From: CAZCSK01 sp964501265 | Lineage (GTDB): Bacteria > Actinomycetota > CADDZG01 > JAHWKV01 | Direction of reading: 5' to 3' | Assembly: GCA_964501265.1 (NCBI GenBank) | Contig: CAZCSK010000003.1 | Span: forward strand, 84,345 to 148,344 | Length of the DNA stretch: 64,000 nucleotides | Shown: piece by piece, positions 51,953-60,038 of the stretch | How positions within the stretch are numbered: position 1 is the first letter of the stretch | Layout: every line of letters starts with the position of its first letter | Notes under the pieces: model-generated | Told to the model about the DNA's origin: nothing | Seen by the model: only the letters and a program-made list of their open reading frames with translations | Database searches by the model: none | Made by a program: the position numbers and the translations under genes

Positions 51953-53794
51953 TTGAATGCAAGCGGAGCCCTTCGGCGATATCCGCCCCTGGTCTACTTG
52001 GTCGTAGTTCTGCTTATCGCTGCTCTAGTCTTGCCCAGCGCGCTGAATCTTCCTCAAGCTAATCCAACGACAGTTCTGGAATACGCGCCTGTTCCCCCCG
52101 AGGACGAATCCCCGCCCTCGGCCGAGGGCAACATTTCCTCTCTCGGGCTAGGCTCGTCCAGCGGTCTTACCACCGGCGCTCCGCCGTCGGTGCCGCAAGT
52201 CGACCCTCAGAAGAAGGGCGGGTCAGGTAAACGCCCAGTCACCAAACGTTGCGTTGGCAAGCCGCTGCGACAGACCGAGGATCCGAACTCACCTCCGTGC
52301 GTGCCATTCTTCGAAGGCGACAACGGAGGAGTGACTTGGCAAGGGGTCACCGCCGACGAAATCAAGATTCTCATCTACCACTCCGCCACTCTCAGCGACT
52401 ACAACGAGACAGAAGGCAACGACAGCAGCGCCGGAGAAGAAACACCTTCGGCTAGGTACTGCGACCTCGACAAACCCGATGACCAGCAGCCTGGTCCCAT
52501 CGCAACATGGGACTGCACGGATCTAGATGGAAGCGACCTTCAGGTCGTTGGAGCCGCTCGGGCACTGACCTCATATTTCAACGATCGGTTTCAGACCTAT
52601 GGGCGTCGACTTCACTTCTATATCTACTGGGCGAGCGGCAATTCCGCGTCCGGCAGGAGATCCGACGCCTCCGCCAACTGGGAGATGATGAAACCCTTCG
52701 CGGTCGTCGACCGTGCCTTCTTCGGCGGCTTCAACGACGTATACGCCGAAGCAATGGCCCGCCGTCGAACGTCCACTTACGGCTCTTTCGCGTCACTACC
52801 CGCTAAGGATTACCAGAGCCGGTCGCCGTATATGTGGGCCTTCTGGCCTGACGTTGAGCATTGGGCTGAAATATATACGTCGTACGTCTGTACTAGAGTC
52901 GCTCCTTTTTCTGCATCTCACGCTGGCGACGACAAGCAGGATGCAAAGATGAACGGCAAGCCACGCAAGTACGCCATAATGTCGACGGACGACCCCCAGC
53001 ATCCAGGGCTCCACTACTTTCGAGAACTCGTCAGGATGGGTCTCGAACAGTGCGGCATCAAGAACCCGCTTGACGTTCGCTTTCCTTATGCCGGCGCAAA
53101 CATCGATTCTCGGTCTAGGGCCGCTTCTGACTACGGCATCGCGAATGTGGCAAAAATGCAAGGCGAGAACATAACGACTGTTCTGTGGCTTGGCGGCATG
53201 GAGTCAAAAACAACCCTGGCGGCCGAACAGGCTCGCTATTTCCCAGAGTGGGTCGTTGCCGGAGATCGCATCATCGATGACCTTCTAAACGGCCGGGCCC
53301 AAGCTCAGAGAGTGTGGGCCCACGCCTGGGTCGTTTCTTCACAGCTCCGGGAGATCCGGTTCGAGGAATCGCCCGCTCGGCAGGCGTATCGGGAGGCAGA
53401 ACCCGGCGGACGGGCCATTCGTGAGTACTACGCCACCGGGCTTTACAAGGATATGTTCGCAGTCTCCAAGGCTATTCAAGTTGCAGGTCCTCACCTTTCT
53501 CCTTCGACCGTGGATCAGGGCCACCACGCTATCCCCCGCGCGACAAGTTCCGATCCCCGAACGGCCGCCTGCTTCTACGATCCCAACGACTACTCTTGCG
53601 TAAAGGACTCCCATGAAGCCTGGTGGGACTCAACCGCGCCCGACCCCAACAAGGAGGCGGGAGTCGTCGGTTGCTGGAGGATGGTTGCGGAAGGCAAACG
53701 CTACCTCGCCGGCACTTGGGAGAGTAGAGACATCTTGTTCAACCCAAACGACGCATGCAACGGAATAAAGGGAGCAAGTTACAATTACCTATAG
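51953..53794 (+). CDS. Membrane-anchored binding-protein-like protein (paralogue 3 of 3)
   Basis: 613 residues from TTG 51953. Shorter cytoplasmic N-terminus; anchor and linker again nearly invariant (five differences from paralogue 2 in 124). The outer domain has its own inserts (a DYNETEGNDSSAG loop near residue 150) and keeps FAVVDRAFFGGFNDV, MWAFWPDVEHWAEI, TTVLWLGGMESKTT, YFPEWVVAGD and GPHLSPSTVDQGHHAIP. It follows paralogue 2 by 59 bp and is succeeded by another anchored protein gene. Confidence 0.8.
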   Translation: MNASGALRRYPPLVYLVVVLLIAALVLPSALNLPQANPTTVLEYAPVPPEDESPPSAEGNISSLGLGSSSGLTTGAPPSVPQVDPQKKGGSGKRPVTKRCVGKPLRQTEDPNSPPCVPFFEGDNGGVTWQGVTADEIKILIYHSATLSDYNETEGNDSSAGEETPSARYCDLDKPDDQQPGPIATWDCTDLDGSDLQVVGAARALTSYFNDRFQTYGRRLHFYIYWASGNSASGRRSDASANWEMMKPFAVVDRAFFGGFNDVYAEAMARRRTSTYGSFASLPAKDYQSRSPYMWAFWPDVEHWAEIYTSYVCTRVAPFSASHAGDDKQDAKMNGKPRKYAIMSTDDPQHPGLHYFRELVRMGLEQCGIKNPLDVRFPYAGANIDSRSRAASDYGIANVAKMQGENITTVLWLGGMESKTTLAAEQARYFPEWVVAGDRIIDDLLNGRAQAQRVWAHAWVVSSQLREIRFEESPARQAYREAEPGGRAIREYYATGLYKDMFAVSKAIQVAGPHLSPSTVDQGHHAIPRATSSDPRTAACFYDPNDYSCVKDSHEAWWDSTAPDPNKEAGVVGCWRMVAEGKRYLAGTWESRDILFNPNDACNGIKGASYNYL

Positions 53795-53830
53795 TCGGCA
53801 TGAGTCGGCTGAATGGCCAGGAGGACTCGA

Positions 53831-54709
53831 ATGAAGAGATCAACCACCAAACTGCTTGTAATTGCCCAGGTTCTTGCCTTGTTAGGGGTTCTTCTCTCGG
53901 CGGTTGGCCTCGCGGAAGCTCGCACGCAGCCCCGAATGACCATCTCGCCGAGCATAGGCGTGGTCCAGCGATCGTTCCCCGCCTTTACAGGCTTTTCGCC
54001 GCCTCGAGCTCTAGCCACTCAAATAAAGAACTGCAGAGACGGACAGCAGAATGCGACCTATTGTGACCATATCCCGTTAACCGCCTCCGTTCCACCGAAC
54101 TACAAACCTATACACAAAGTTCGCATATCGATGACCTGGAATCCGGGGACGGGGCCGGCACCAAACGACTTGATCATGTACCTCTTCCCGGACCCAGAGG
54201 TGGCCGTCGGAGACGATGAACTTTTAAACACGAGCGGTAGCAATAATGACACGGCAGCGGGCAAGAAACCCCCGCGGGAGATAAACGTTGGAGAGATGTC
54301 GGGTAACTTCACTTTGAATGTAACTAATCAAAACGCCGGCAACACCGGGTACATCATCAAGCTGGAGTGGATCGTCGTCAACCTAGGCCCGGACTATCCG
54401 GGTCCTGAAAAGGATGATACTCAGCCCTCGTTCTCTCCAACACCGGCTAAGAAAGCCGCGCCCATCAATCCCGCCTTCGGCCTAGGCCCCCCGGATGAAG
54501 AGGAAACCATCACGGTCAAGGTCCCCGGCCCCGATGGCGAGTTGATCGACGTCGAGATTCCACTCGTCAAGGCTGCGGGCGTTGCCAGAAAGGCTGAAAC
54601 CACTTCGAATCCTGTTGTCCCGATCATTCTCGGGCTTCTCGGTCTTGGGCTGGTTCTATTTCTCTATTTCTTCGTATGGCGAAGACGCAGGGGCGAAGAA
54701 GCCGCTTAG
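53831..54709 (+). CDS. Exported protein with C-terminal membrane anchor
   Basis: A 292-residue protein: signal peptide (KLLVIAQVLALLGVLLSAVG), a beta-rich extracytoplasmic part with two Cys (IKNCRDG, TYCDHIP) and a C-terminal helix VVPIILGLLGLGLVLFLYFF followed by VWRRRRGEEAA. No LPXTG and no recognised domain. ATG 53831 is fixed by AGGAGG six nt upstream. It follows the three binding-protein-like genes on the same strand and is probably expressed with them. Confidence 0.75.
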   Translation: MKRSTTKLLVIAQVLALLGVLLSAVGLAEARTQPRMTISPSIGVVQRSFPAFTGFSPPRALATQIKNCRDGQQNATYCDHIPLTASVPPNYKPIHKVRISMTWNPGTGPAPNDLIMYLFPDPEVAVGDDELLNTSGSNNDTAAGKKPPREINVGEMSGNFTLNVTNQNAGNTGYIIKLEWIVVNLGPDYPGPEKDDTQPSFSPTPAKKAAPINPAFGLGPPDEEETITVKVPGPDGELIDVEIPLVKAAGVARKAETTSNPVVPIILGLLGLGLVLFLYFFVWRRRRGEEAA

Positions 54710-54713
54710 TAAC

Positions 54714-55049
54714 TTGACGTCGCAGGACCTCGCATCGCAAAAGTGTGAGGTCTGCGTTCCCGGTACTCCATCGATCGATCTCGCGCGCGCTTCCGAGTTA
54801 CTCGCGCAACTTGATCCCGCTTGGAAACTCGAGGAGACACGCATCCGCCGACGCTTTAGGTTCCACAACTTCCGCGATGCTCTTCAGTTTGCAAATGAGA
54901 TTGGCGATCTAGCGGAAGCCGAAGGGCACCACCCCGACCTTGGAGTCGGCTGGGGCTATGTGAAGGTAACTCTAACGACCCACGCTGCGAGCGGTCTCAC
55001 CGACAACGATTTCATTATGGCCGCCAAGATTGACAAGGCTCACGCTTAA
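54714..55049 (+). CDS. Pterin-4a-carbinolamine dehydratase (PhhB/DCoH family)
   Basis: 111 residues from TTG 54714, just after the preceding stop. The family pattern is clear: WKLEETRIRRRFRFHNFRDA, then GHHPDLGVGWGYVKVTLTTH with the catalytic His-His-Pro, and a terminal DFIMAAKID. It dehydrates 4a-hydroxytetrahydropterin, usually next to aromatic amino acid hydroxylases; none is visible here, so a molybdopterin-related or other moonlighting role is possible. The ychF-like gene overlaps its end by 4 bp. Confidence 0.88.
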   Translation: MTSQDLASQKCEVCVPGTPSIDLARASELLAQLDPAWKLEETRIRRRFRFHNFRDALQFANEIGDLAEAEGHHPDLGVGWGYVKVTLTTHAASGLTDNDFIMAAKIDKAHA

Positions 55050-56011
55050 ACAGCGAAGCGGAAGTGCGTGACGTCGCCTTCTTTGAAAACGTAGTCCTTA
55101 CCCTCTGACCTCACCTTGCCGCTCGACTTAGCAGCATCCCATGATCCTGCCGCGACGATATCTTCGTAGGTGGCGGTCTCGGCTCTAATGAAACCTCGCT
55201 GCAGGTCTGAGTGGATGACGCCCGCCGCCTCCGGCGCGGTCGCCCCCCGACGGACCTCCCAGGCCCGCGACTCCTTGTCGCTAGTTGTCAAGAAAGTAAT
55301 GAGGTCGAGGGACTCGTATACCCCGCGAATCACCTTGCCTAAGACGGGCTCGGAGACGCCGTAGGCCTCAAGTAGCGTTCGCGCCTCCTCGGGCGAAAGC
55401 CCTGCGACTTCAGCCTCTAGTGATGCGCTCACCGAAAAGACGGGCAGATCAATGTCGTGAGCTGTATCCGAGGTTTCTTCGTCGACATTAAGAACAACGA
55501 TCAGTGGTTTCAAAGTGATTGGGGCGAGGGGCGAGAACACATCCTGCTCGGGCTTGGTCCAGGTGCCCTCCCGTAGTAGGCGCCCTTGCTGAAGAAGCTC
55601 GAGCCCAGCTTCAAGCGCGGGTACCTCTTGCTTGGAAACAGCGTCCTTGCGGGCCCTGTGCAGCCTCGTCTCGAAGGGCGCCATGTCGGCGAGGATCAGG
55701 TCGTCAGTCACGCCTTTGAGGAGCGTTTGCCCCGCTTGGCCCCCAAAGGCCGGCAGGACCAACAGCAAAGCATCGAACTCTCGGAGCCTGGCGGTAGCAG
55801 CGGCAGGGGTCTTGGCGCCCGCGTGAATATCCACGACTTCGATCTGCGCCCCGACACGCTTTTTGGACGCGTGTAATTCAGCGAGTTTGTCGAGGCGCGG
55901 GTCGGGTACTTCTACTACGGCTATGTCACCTGAGGCCGTCGCTCCCGCGAGCGCGCGGAAAAGTGTCGACTTACCGGCTCCTCCAGGTCCAGTGATTCCA
56001 ACGGTCTTCAT
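55046..56011 (-). CDS. YchF/Obg-like P-loop NTPase, divergent
   Basis: 321 residues from ATG 56011, shorter than the ~363 of standard YchF. G1 is GPGGAGKSTLF. The switch region reads VDIHAGAKTPAAATARLREF rather than the usual GLVxGA loop, and G4 is LNVDE, which in the YchF group favours ATP over GTP. The C-terminal TGS-like domain is recognisable (GGDVTHF-type KEGDVTHFRFAV end). A ribosome-linked stress role is known for YchF; here the missing loop makes the activity uncertain. Confidence 0.82.
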   Translation of the reverse strand: MKTVGITGPGGAGKSTLFRALAGATASGDIAVVEVPDPRLDKLAELHASKKRVGAQIEVVDIHAGAKTPAAATARLREFDALLLVLPAFGGQAGQTLLKGVTDDLILADMAPFETRLHRARKDAVSKQEVPALEAGLELLQQGRLLREGTWTKPEQDVFSPLAPITLKPLIVVLNVDEETSDTAHDIDLPVFSVSASLEAEVAGLSPEEARTLLEAYGVSEPVLGKVIRGVYESLDLITFLTTSDKESRAWEVRRGATAPEAAGVIHSDLQRGFIRAETATYEDIVAAGSWDAAKSSGKVRSEGKDYVFKEGDVTHFRFAV

Positions 56012-56019
56012 TACAAGCC

Positions 56020-56027
56020 AGCATAAT
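56020..56027. promoter_or_regulatory. Overlapping divergent -10 boxes (YchF-like / HesB-like genes)
   Basis: Minus strand TATGCT (56025-56020), 8 nt before ATG 56011; plus strand CATAAT (56022-56027), 6 nt before ATG 56034. Both fit leaderless starts and share bases, so the two genes should compete for polymerase. Confidence 0.4.
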
Positions 56028-56033
56028 GTGCGG

Positions 56034-56279
56034 ATGCTCAAAGTGACAGAGGCCGCCGCCGACGTTTTGCGGCGCGCCTACGACGCCGCCCACCGATTCA
56101 ATCCCGACGCGAAGGTAAGAGTGTTCCTCCGAGGGACCGCCGTCGAGACCGGATTCGCCGATAACCCAGAGCTCGGCGACACTCAGATCGAGTGCGAAGG
56201 CATGACGGTTTTCGTGGGCCCCGGCGTCGAGGGCAAACTGGACACCTCACCCGAGCACGACCGCCTAATAGTCACATGA
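56034..56279 (+). CDS. HesB/IscA-like fold protein lacking cysteines
   Basis: 81 residues: MLKVTEAAADVLRRAYDAAH, VRVFLRGTAVETGFADNPE and a terminal beta hairpin resemble the HesB/IscA fold. The three Cys that bind Fe-S in IscA are absent, so it is not a standard Fe-S carrier. ATG 56034; only 22 bp from the divergent start of the YchF-like gene. Function unknown. Confidence 0.7.
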   Translation: MLKVTEAAADVLRRAYDAAHRFNPDAKVRVFLRGTAVETGFADNPELGDTQIECEGMTVFVGPGVEGKLDTSPEHDRLIVT

Positions 56280-56362
56280 TCGGCCGCGGCCGGTCGGAGA
56301 GAGCGCTACCTTGCCATCACTTAGGGAACAACTGTTTCGTATTTGCCAGACTCGGCTGATAT

Positions 56363-57112
56363 TCACCTCCTCGCCTCGATCCCCTCGATGACCGCGGAGT
56401 AAATTACATCCGCCCACAGGGTGTAGCCCTCGGCTGAAGGGTGAAACATGTCGGCTGAGTAGTGGCGAGTTGGATCAGCGTCGAAGGCGGGCCCAGTAGC
56501 TGCGGCGAGATCGACGTACGGGATGCCCCGAGGTATCACCACCCGCTCGATCGCACGCTGCATTTTGGCGCCGCTGTATCCCAACAAAGTCCGCAGAGGC
56601 TCGGCGAAGGCTCTCGCCGTTCCCATGTCCGGCGGGCCCGCAACCACTACAGAAATCTTTCCCTTGTCGAACGCGTCGAGCATCTGTTTCATCTTGGCCC
56701 GCACCGTCTTAGAAGAAGTCAGATGGGTGGCGTCGTTGGCTCCGATCTCGATCAGAACGAGATCGGGTTTCAGCGCGATCGCGGCTGGGACCTGCTCGCG
56801 GGCGGCATCTCTTATTCGGGCCCCCGAAACTCCTACAACGCGCAACTCAACTTGAAATTTCTCACCCAACCGCTTGGCGATTATCCAGGGGAAGGACTCA
56901 TTCGGCTGCGCGCCGACGCCGACTGAAGTGCTGTCCCCCACCACTACGAACCGAAGAGAGGGCAGGGAGGCGTGGCCAAACGACCCGGTGATGGGCTCAT
57001 CTGGCCCTTCCACGAAGTAGTCGCGACGAAAAGCCAGAAAGAGCTCAATACCAATCAGCAACAGCGCGCCGCCAGCGACGACGGCAAGGATTCGTACTCC
57101 GTTACGGCGCAA
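56363..57112 (-). CDS. SGNH/GDSL-type hydrolase, membrane-anchored
   Basis: 249 residues: an N-terminal helix (ILAVVAGGALLLIGIELFLA) without a clear cleavage site, then the SGNH blocks VVVGDSTSVGVGA (Ser), GVSGARIRD (Gly), IEIGANDATH (Asn) and ADMFHPSAEGY (Asp/His). Esterase or acyl-hydrolase facing outside. It follows greA by 16 bp and is probably co-transcribed. Possible role in modifying envelope glycans or lipids; inference. Confidence 0.87.
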   Translation of the reverse strand: MRRNGVRILAVVAGGALLLIGIELFLAFRRDYFVEGPDEPITGSFGHASLPSLRFVVVGDSTSVGVGAQPNESFPWIIAKRLGEKFQVELRVVGVSGARIRDAAREQVPAAIALKPDLVLIEIGANDATHLTSSKTVRAKMKQMLDAFDKGKISVVVAGPPDMGTARAFAEPLRTLLGYSGAKMQRAIERVVIPRGIPYVDLAAATGPAFDADPTRHYSADMFHPSAEGYTLWADVIYSAVIEGIEARR

Positions 57113-57128
57113 AAAGTGATTCTAGGCG

Positions 57129-57605
57129 CTAGGAGGGACGCAAGGCTGTTATCTCGACCGTGAATTCTCCACCGGGAGATTTCACAACGGCGGATTCGCC
57201 CACCTTGCGGCCAGCCAGCGCCAAGCCCATCGGCGAGGAGAGCGTGATTGTGCCTATCCCGTCCCTTTTTTCTTCGGTCGAAGAGACGACGAGATATTCA
57301 TCGCTTTGGTCTCCCTCCTTGACGGTGACTATCACTCCAGCTTCGACGATCTCTGCCGACGCCGGACCGACGCGCACAACTGCATTCTTGACAATGTGCT
57401 GAAGCTGACGTATTCGAGCTTCCATGAGCCCCTGGGCGTCCTTGGCGGAGTGGTACTCGGCGTTCTCGGCGAGATCTCCCATCTCGCGGGCCCGCAGCAG
57501 GCGCGTGCTCGCCTCCTGGCGGCCGTTCGTGGTGAGGTCTTCCAACTCCTTGCGAAGGCGGTCGAGCGTCGCCTGCTCCATCACCATTTCTTGAGGATTA
57601 TTCAT
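57129..57605 (-). CDS. greA: Transcription elongation factor GreA
   Basis: 158 residues: N-terminal coiled coil with the acidic tip in EMGDLAENAEYHSAKD, which stimulates RNA cleavage in backtracked RNA polymerase, and a C-terminal domain ending SPMGLALAGRKVGESAVV followed by FTVEI. Normal length for the family. Divergent from the amidase gene. Confidence 0.94.
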   Translation of the reverse strand: MNNPQEMVMEQATLDRLRKELEDLTTNGRQEASTRLLRAREMGDLAENAEYHSAKDAQGLMEARIRQLQHIVKNAVVRVGPASAEIVEAGVIVTVKEGDQSDEYLVVSSTEEKRDGIGTITLSSPMGLALAGRKVGESAVVKSPGGEFTVEITALRPS

Positions 57606-57610
57606 ATCCG

Positions 57611-57617
57611 TAGACTA
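57611..57617. promoter_or_regulatory. Overlapping divergent -10 boxes (greA / amidase)
   Basis: Plus strand TAGACT (57611-57616), 7 nt before ATG 57624; minus strand TAGTCT (57617-57612), 6 nt before ATG 57605. No clear -35. The whole space between the two starts is 18 bp. Confidence 0.4.
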
Positions 57618-57623
57618 CTGCCT

Positions 57624-58889
57624 ATGGACCCATTGGACCGGACAGAGCAATGCCTGGCGAGGATCGAGGCTACCGACCCCCAATTGAAGGCGTGGGTGCT
57701 CGTTGACGCGGACGGCGCGAGGGAACAAGCTCGGCGGGTCGAGGGCCCCCTTTCGGGAATGCCTGTCGCGATCAAAGACGTGATCGACGTCGCAGGATGG
57801 CCTACCAAAGCGTCGTCGCGGGTACTTGCAAACAACATCGCCAAAGATGACGCGCCGGTCGTGGCGTCGCTTCGACGGGCCGGTGCAGTGATTCTGGGCA
57901 AGACAAACACCCATGAGTTTGCCTACGGGTACGCTACTCCGCCGACCTGCAACCCTTGGGATTTAGATCGCATACCGGGAGGTTCGAGCGGCGGTTCCGC
58001 GGCTGCAGTCGCAGCAGGTCAGTGCGTAGGGGCGCTGGGTACCGACACCGGGGGTTCGGTGAGAGTTCCGGCAGCCCTTTGCGGAGTTTGTGGATTGAAA
58101 CCGCGCCCGGGAATCGTCTCGACCGAGGGCGTAATACCGCTGGTACCAGCCATGGATGTTGTCGGGCCAATTGCTGCGACCGTCGAGGACCTGACCGCGC
58201 TGTGGGAGGTTCTGTCGGGACAGGCCCTTGAAGCCGCGGCGACGCGGCCGCGCATAGGCGTTCCCTCGCTTGATGTGTACGCGGATCTCGAAACCGAAGT
58301 TGAGTCCTGCTATCTCCAGGCGATCGAGGTGCTAAAGACGATTGCGGCGTCGGTCGAAGCGGTGACGATCCCTCGTTTCGAAGACTTCGACAAACCGCGT
58401 CAGGCGGTGGTGATGCCGGAGGTACTGAAAGTCCACCAATCAAGGGGCTGGTGGCCGGACCAGGCGAGTCTTTATTCGGGCCAGACTCGGCGGGCCCTCG
58501 AATTCGCGCAGAACCACATGCCGCCCGCCCTGGTGGAGGAAGGGCGGCGTGAAGCGGCTCGACTGGTGGACCTGTTCCTGTCGGCATTTCAAGGAATAGA
58601 TGTGATTGTCACTCCCACGGCCCCCTGCGTGGCCCCGACGCATGATGAAGCGGCCTACACGCCAACCGGGGCCGGCCGTCCGTCGATTTCGTCCACACTC
58701 GGCCGCATCGCGTCGGTCGTCAACCTTGCAGGACTCGCGGCAGTCTCAGTTCCATGCGGTTTCGCGGCGGGCTTACCCGTAGGACTCCACCTGATCGGCA
58801 AAGACGAGTCGACCATCTTGAGCCTGGCAGTGGACTATCAGCGGGCCACCCAATGGCACCTGAAGCGGCCATCCATTTTCTACTCGTAA
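57624..58889 (+). CDS. Amidase signature family hydrolase
   Basis: 421 residues. Catalytic Lys in VAIKDVID, cis-Ser in IPGGSSGGSAAAV, nucleophile Ser in GTDTGGSVRVPA. It is a free-standing amidase, shorter than the GatA at 12726-14189 and not next to gatB/gatC, so a separate amide hydrolase. The frame is open upstream to 57306 but that part is antisense to greA and unlike any amidase. Confidence 0.9.
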   Translation: MDPLDRTEQCLARIEATDPQLKAWVLVDADGAREQARRVEGPLSGMPVAIKDVIDVAGWPTKASSRVLANNIAKDDAPVVASLRRAGAVILGKTNTHEFAYGYATPPTCNPWDLDRIPGGSSGGSAAAVAAGQCVGALGTDTGGSVRVPAALCGVCGLKPRPGIVSTEGVIPLVPAMDVVGPIAATVEDLTALWEVLSGQALEAAATRPRIGVPSLDVYADLETEVESCYLQAIEVLKTIAASVEAVTIPRFEDFDKPRQAVVMPEVLKVHQSRGWWPDQASLYSGQTRRALEFAQNHMPPALVEEGRREAARLVDLFLSAFQGIDVIVTPTAPCVAPTHDEAAYTPTGAGRPSISSTLGRIASVVNLAGLAAVSVPCGFAAGLPVGLHLIGKDESTILSLAVDYQRATQWHLKRPSIFYS

Positions 58890-58899
58890 AGTATCGAAG

Positions 58900-58934
58900 T
58901 AGCCGTCAACTACCGCTACGGTAGTTGACGGCTA
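58900..58934. repeat. Perfect 16-bp-stem hairpin, left copy flanking the DUF559 gene
   Basis: TAGCCGTCAACTACCG, loop CTA, and its reverse complement. It lies between the convergent ends of the amidase and DUF559 genes and could act as a bidirectional terminator, but a near copy in the same orientation occurs at the other end of the DUF559 gene. Confidence 0.9.
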
Positions 58935-58952
58935 TCTCGACGATCTCCAATG

Positions 58953-59858
58953 CTAAGCGGCCGCCTGGGCTAGGGCCTGCCGGATTGTGCTGATGATGTA
59001 CTCGGGGCGATGTTTCAGGTCGTACCAAGTAAAACGAAGCACTCGCCATCCCGCTAGTTCGAGTTGGTTGTAGCGGTTCACGTTTCTCTGGAAATCCTTC
59101 TTTTGCACATGGGAGCCGTGACCGTCACACTCGACTCCAATTCGCTGGTCCGGAAAAGCAAAATCGAGTTCTGCGATCACCTTTCCGTTAAGCGCCACGT
59201 TGTATCGGGCTTGCAACGGGAACTGGGCCGACCTCAGCAGCCGCGCGAATAGCACCTCGAACGTGCTGCGGAGTCCGCGGTGATCCACTACTCCGAGGAG
59301 CTTTCGCAAAAGCCCTGCTCCTCTCTTGCCCCTATTGGGCGCTTCATCCACAAACGCCTGTAGCTCTGCGATTGAAGTGAGCCTTCGTCTGAGGCCATCG
59401 CAAAGACCGACTTCAATCCTTTCTTCGCCAACCACAGAGCAGAGATCGAGCAGGGTTCGCGGTACCGAGGTAATTCGAAAAGGATCATGCTGGCAAACTT
59501 GCCTCGGTGGTAAGTGATCTGTGAAATGAACTATTGCCCCGTCCACCGGCCGACGTCGACGTATCAAGGTTAGCTCTAGAGTGCCCTCCTCGAAGCCCTC
59601 GAGCCTCAGGAGTGCAGCTGCCGAGCGATGCGATAACACTGCGTCCTCTCCTCCCCACAGTTGGAGCGCAAGGAGAGTTCGCCGCCAGGACGCCGCAAGA
59701 CCTGGCAATTGGTACACGCCGTCGTACACCCGAAGCCACACGCCTTTGGCTAAACGCCCGTCTATCTCCCGCTTTGAGTAACCGGCAGCAAGGGCTTGGC
59801 GCCTAGTAAAGAGGGAGAATTGCGCGGACATCGTAGCTTGGAGGCCCTGGACGTTCAT
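58953..59858 (-). CDS. AbiEi-like N-terminal / DUF559 nuclease-like C-terminal protein
   Basis: About 301 residues from ATG 59858. N-terminal winged-helix of the AbiEi antitoxin type (FTRRQALAAGYSKREIDGRL, then VWLRVYDGVYQLPG). C-terminal DUF559, a Vsr/restriction-endonuclease fold: AELDFAFPDQRIGVECDG with the Asp/Glu metal site, then WRVLRFTWYDLKHRPE. Such proteins are widespread in Actinomycetota, often in mobile or defence-related spots. No partner toxin (AbiEii) is adjacent. Two matching hairpins bracket it. Confidence 0.83.
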   Translation of the reverse strand: MNVQGLQATMSAQFSLFTRRQALAAGYSKREIDGRLAKGVWLRVYDGVYQLPGLAASWRRTLLALQLWGGEDAVLSHRSAAALLRLEGFEEGTLELTLIRRRRPVDGAIVHFTDHLPPRQVCQHDPFRITSVPRTLLDLCSVVGEERIEVGLCDGLRRRLTSIAELQAFVDEAPNRGKRGAGLLRKLLGVVDHRGLRSTFEVLFARLLRSAQFPLQARYNVALNGKVIAELDFAFPDQRIGVECDGHGSHVQKKDFQRNVNRYNQLELAGWRVLRFTWYDLKHRPEYIISTIRQALAQAAA

Positions 59859-59963
59859 GCCCCTATTAAAGCGAGGGGTAGTGACAATTTGTTCTCCTTG
59901 GTGCTGGGGACCGGAAAACCGCCTGGGGCGCAGGCAATCTGCATGCGATTGGAGCGAAGTAAC

Positions 59964-59992
59964 CGTCAACTACCGACTGGGTAGTTGACGGC
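59964..59992. repeat. 12-bp-stem hairpin, right copy flanking the DUF559 gene
   Basis: CCGTCAACTACC, loop GACTG, and its reverse complement. Flanking bases (gcgaagta before, gatctcga after) also match the left copy, in the same orientation. It lies upstream of the DUF559 start, so it is not simply a terminator. Confidence 0.88.
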
Positions 59993-60038
59993 GATCTCGA
60001 GGGAGCGGGGACAACCGAGCATTTAGTATTAGGAGCGC

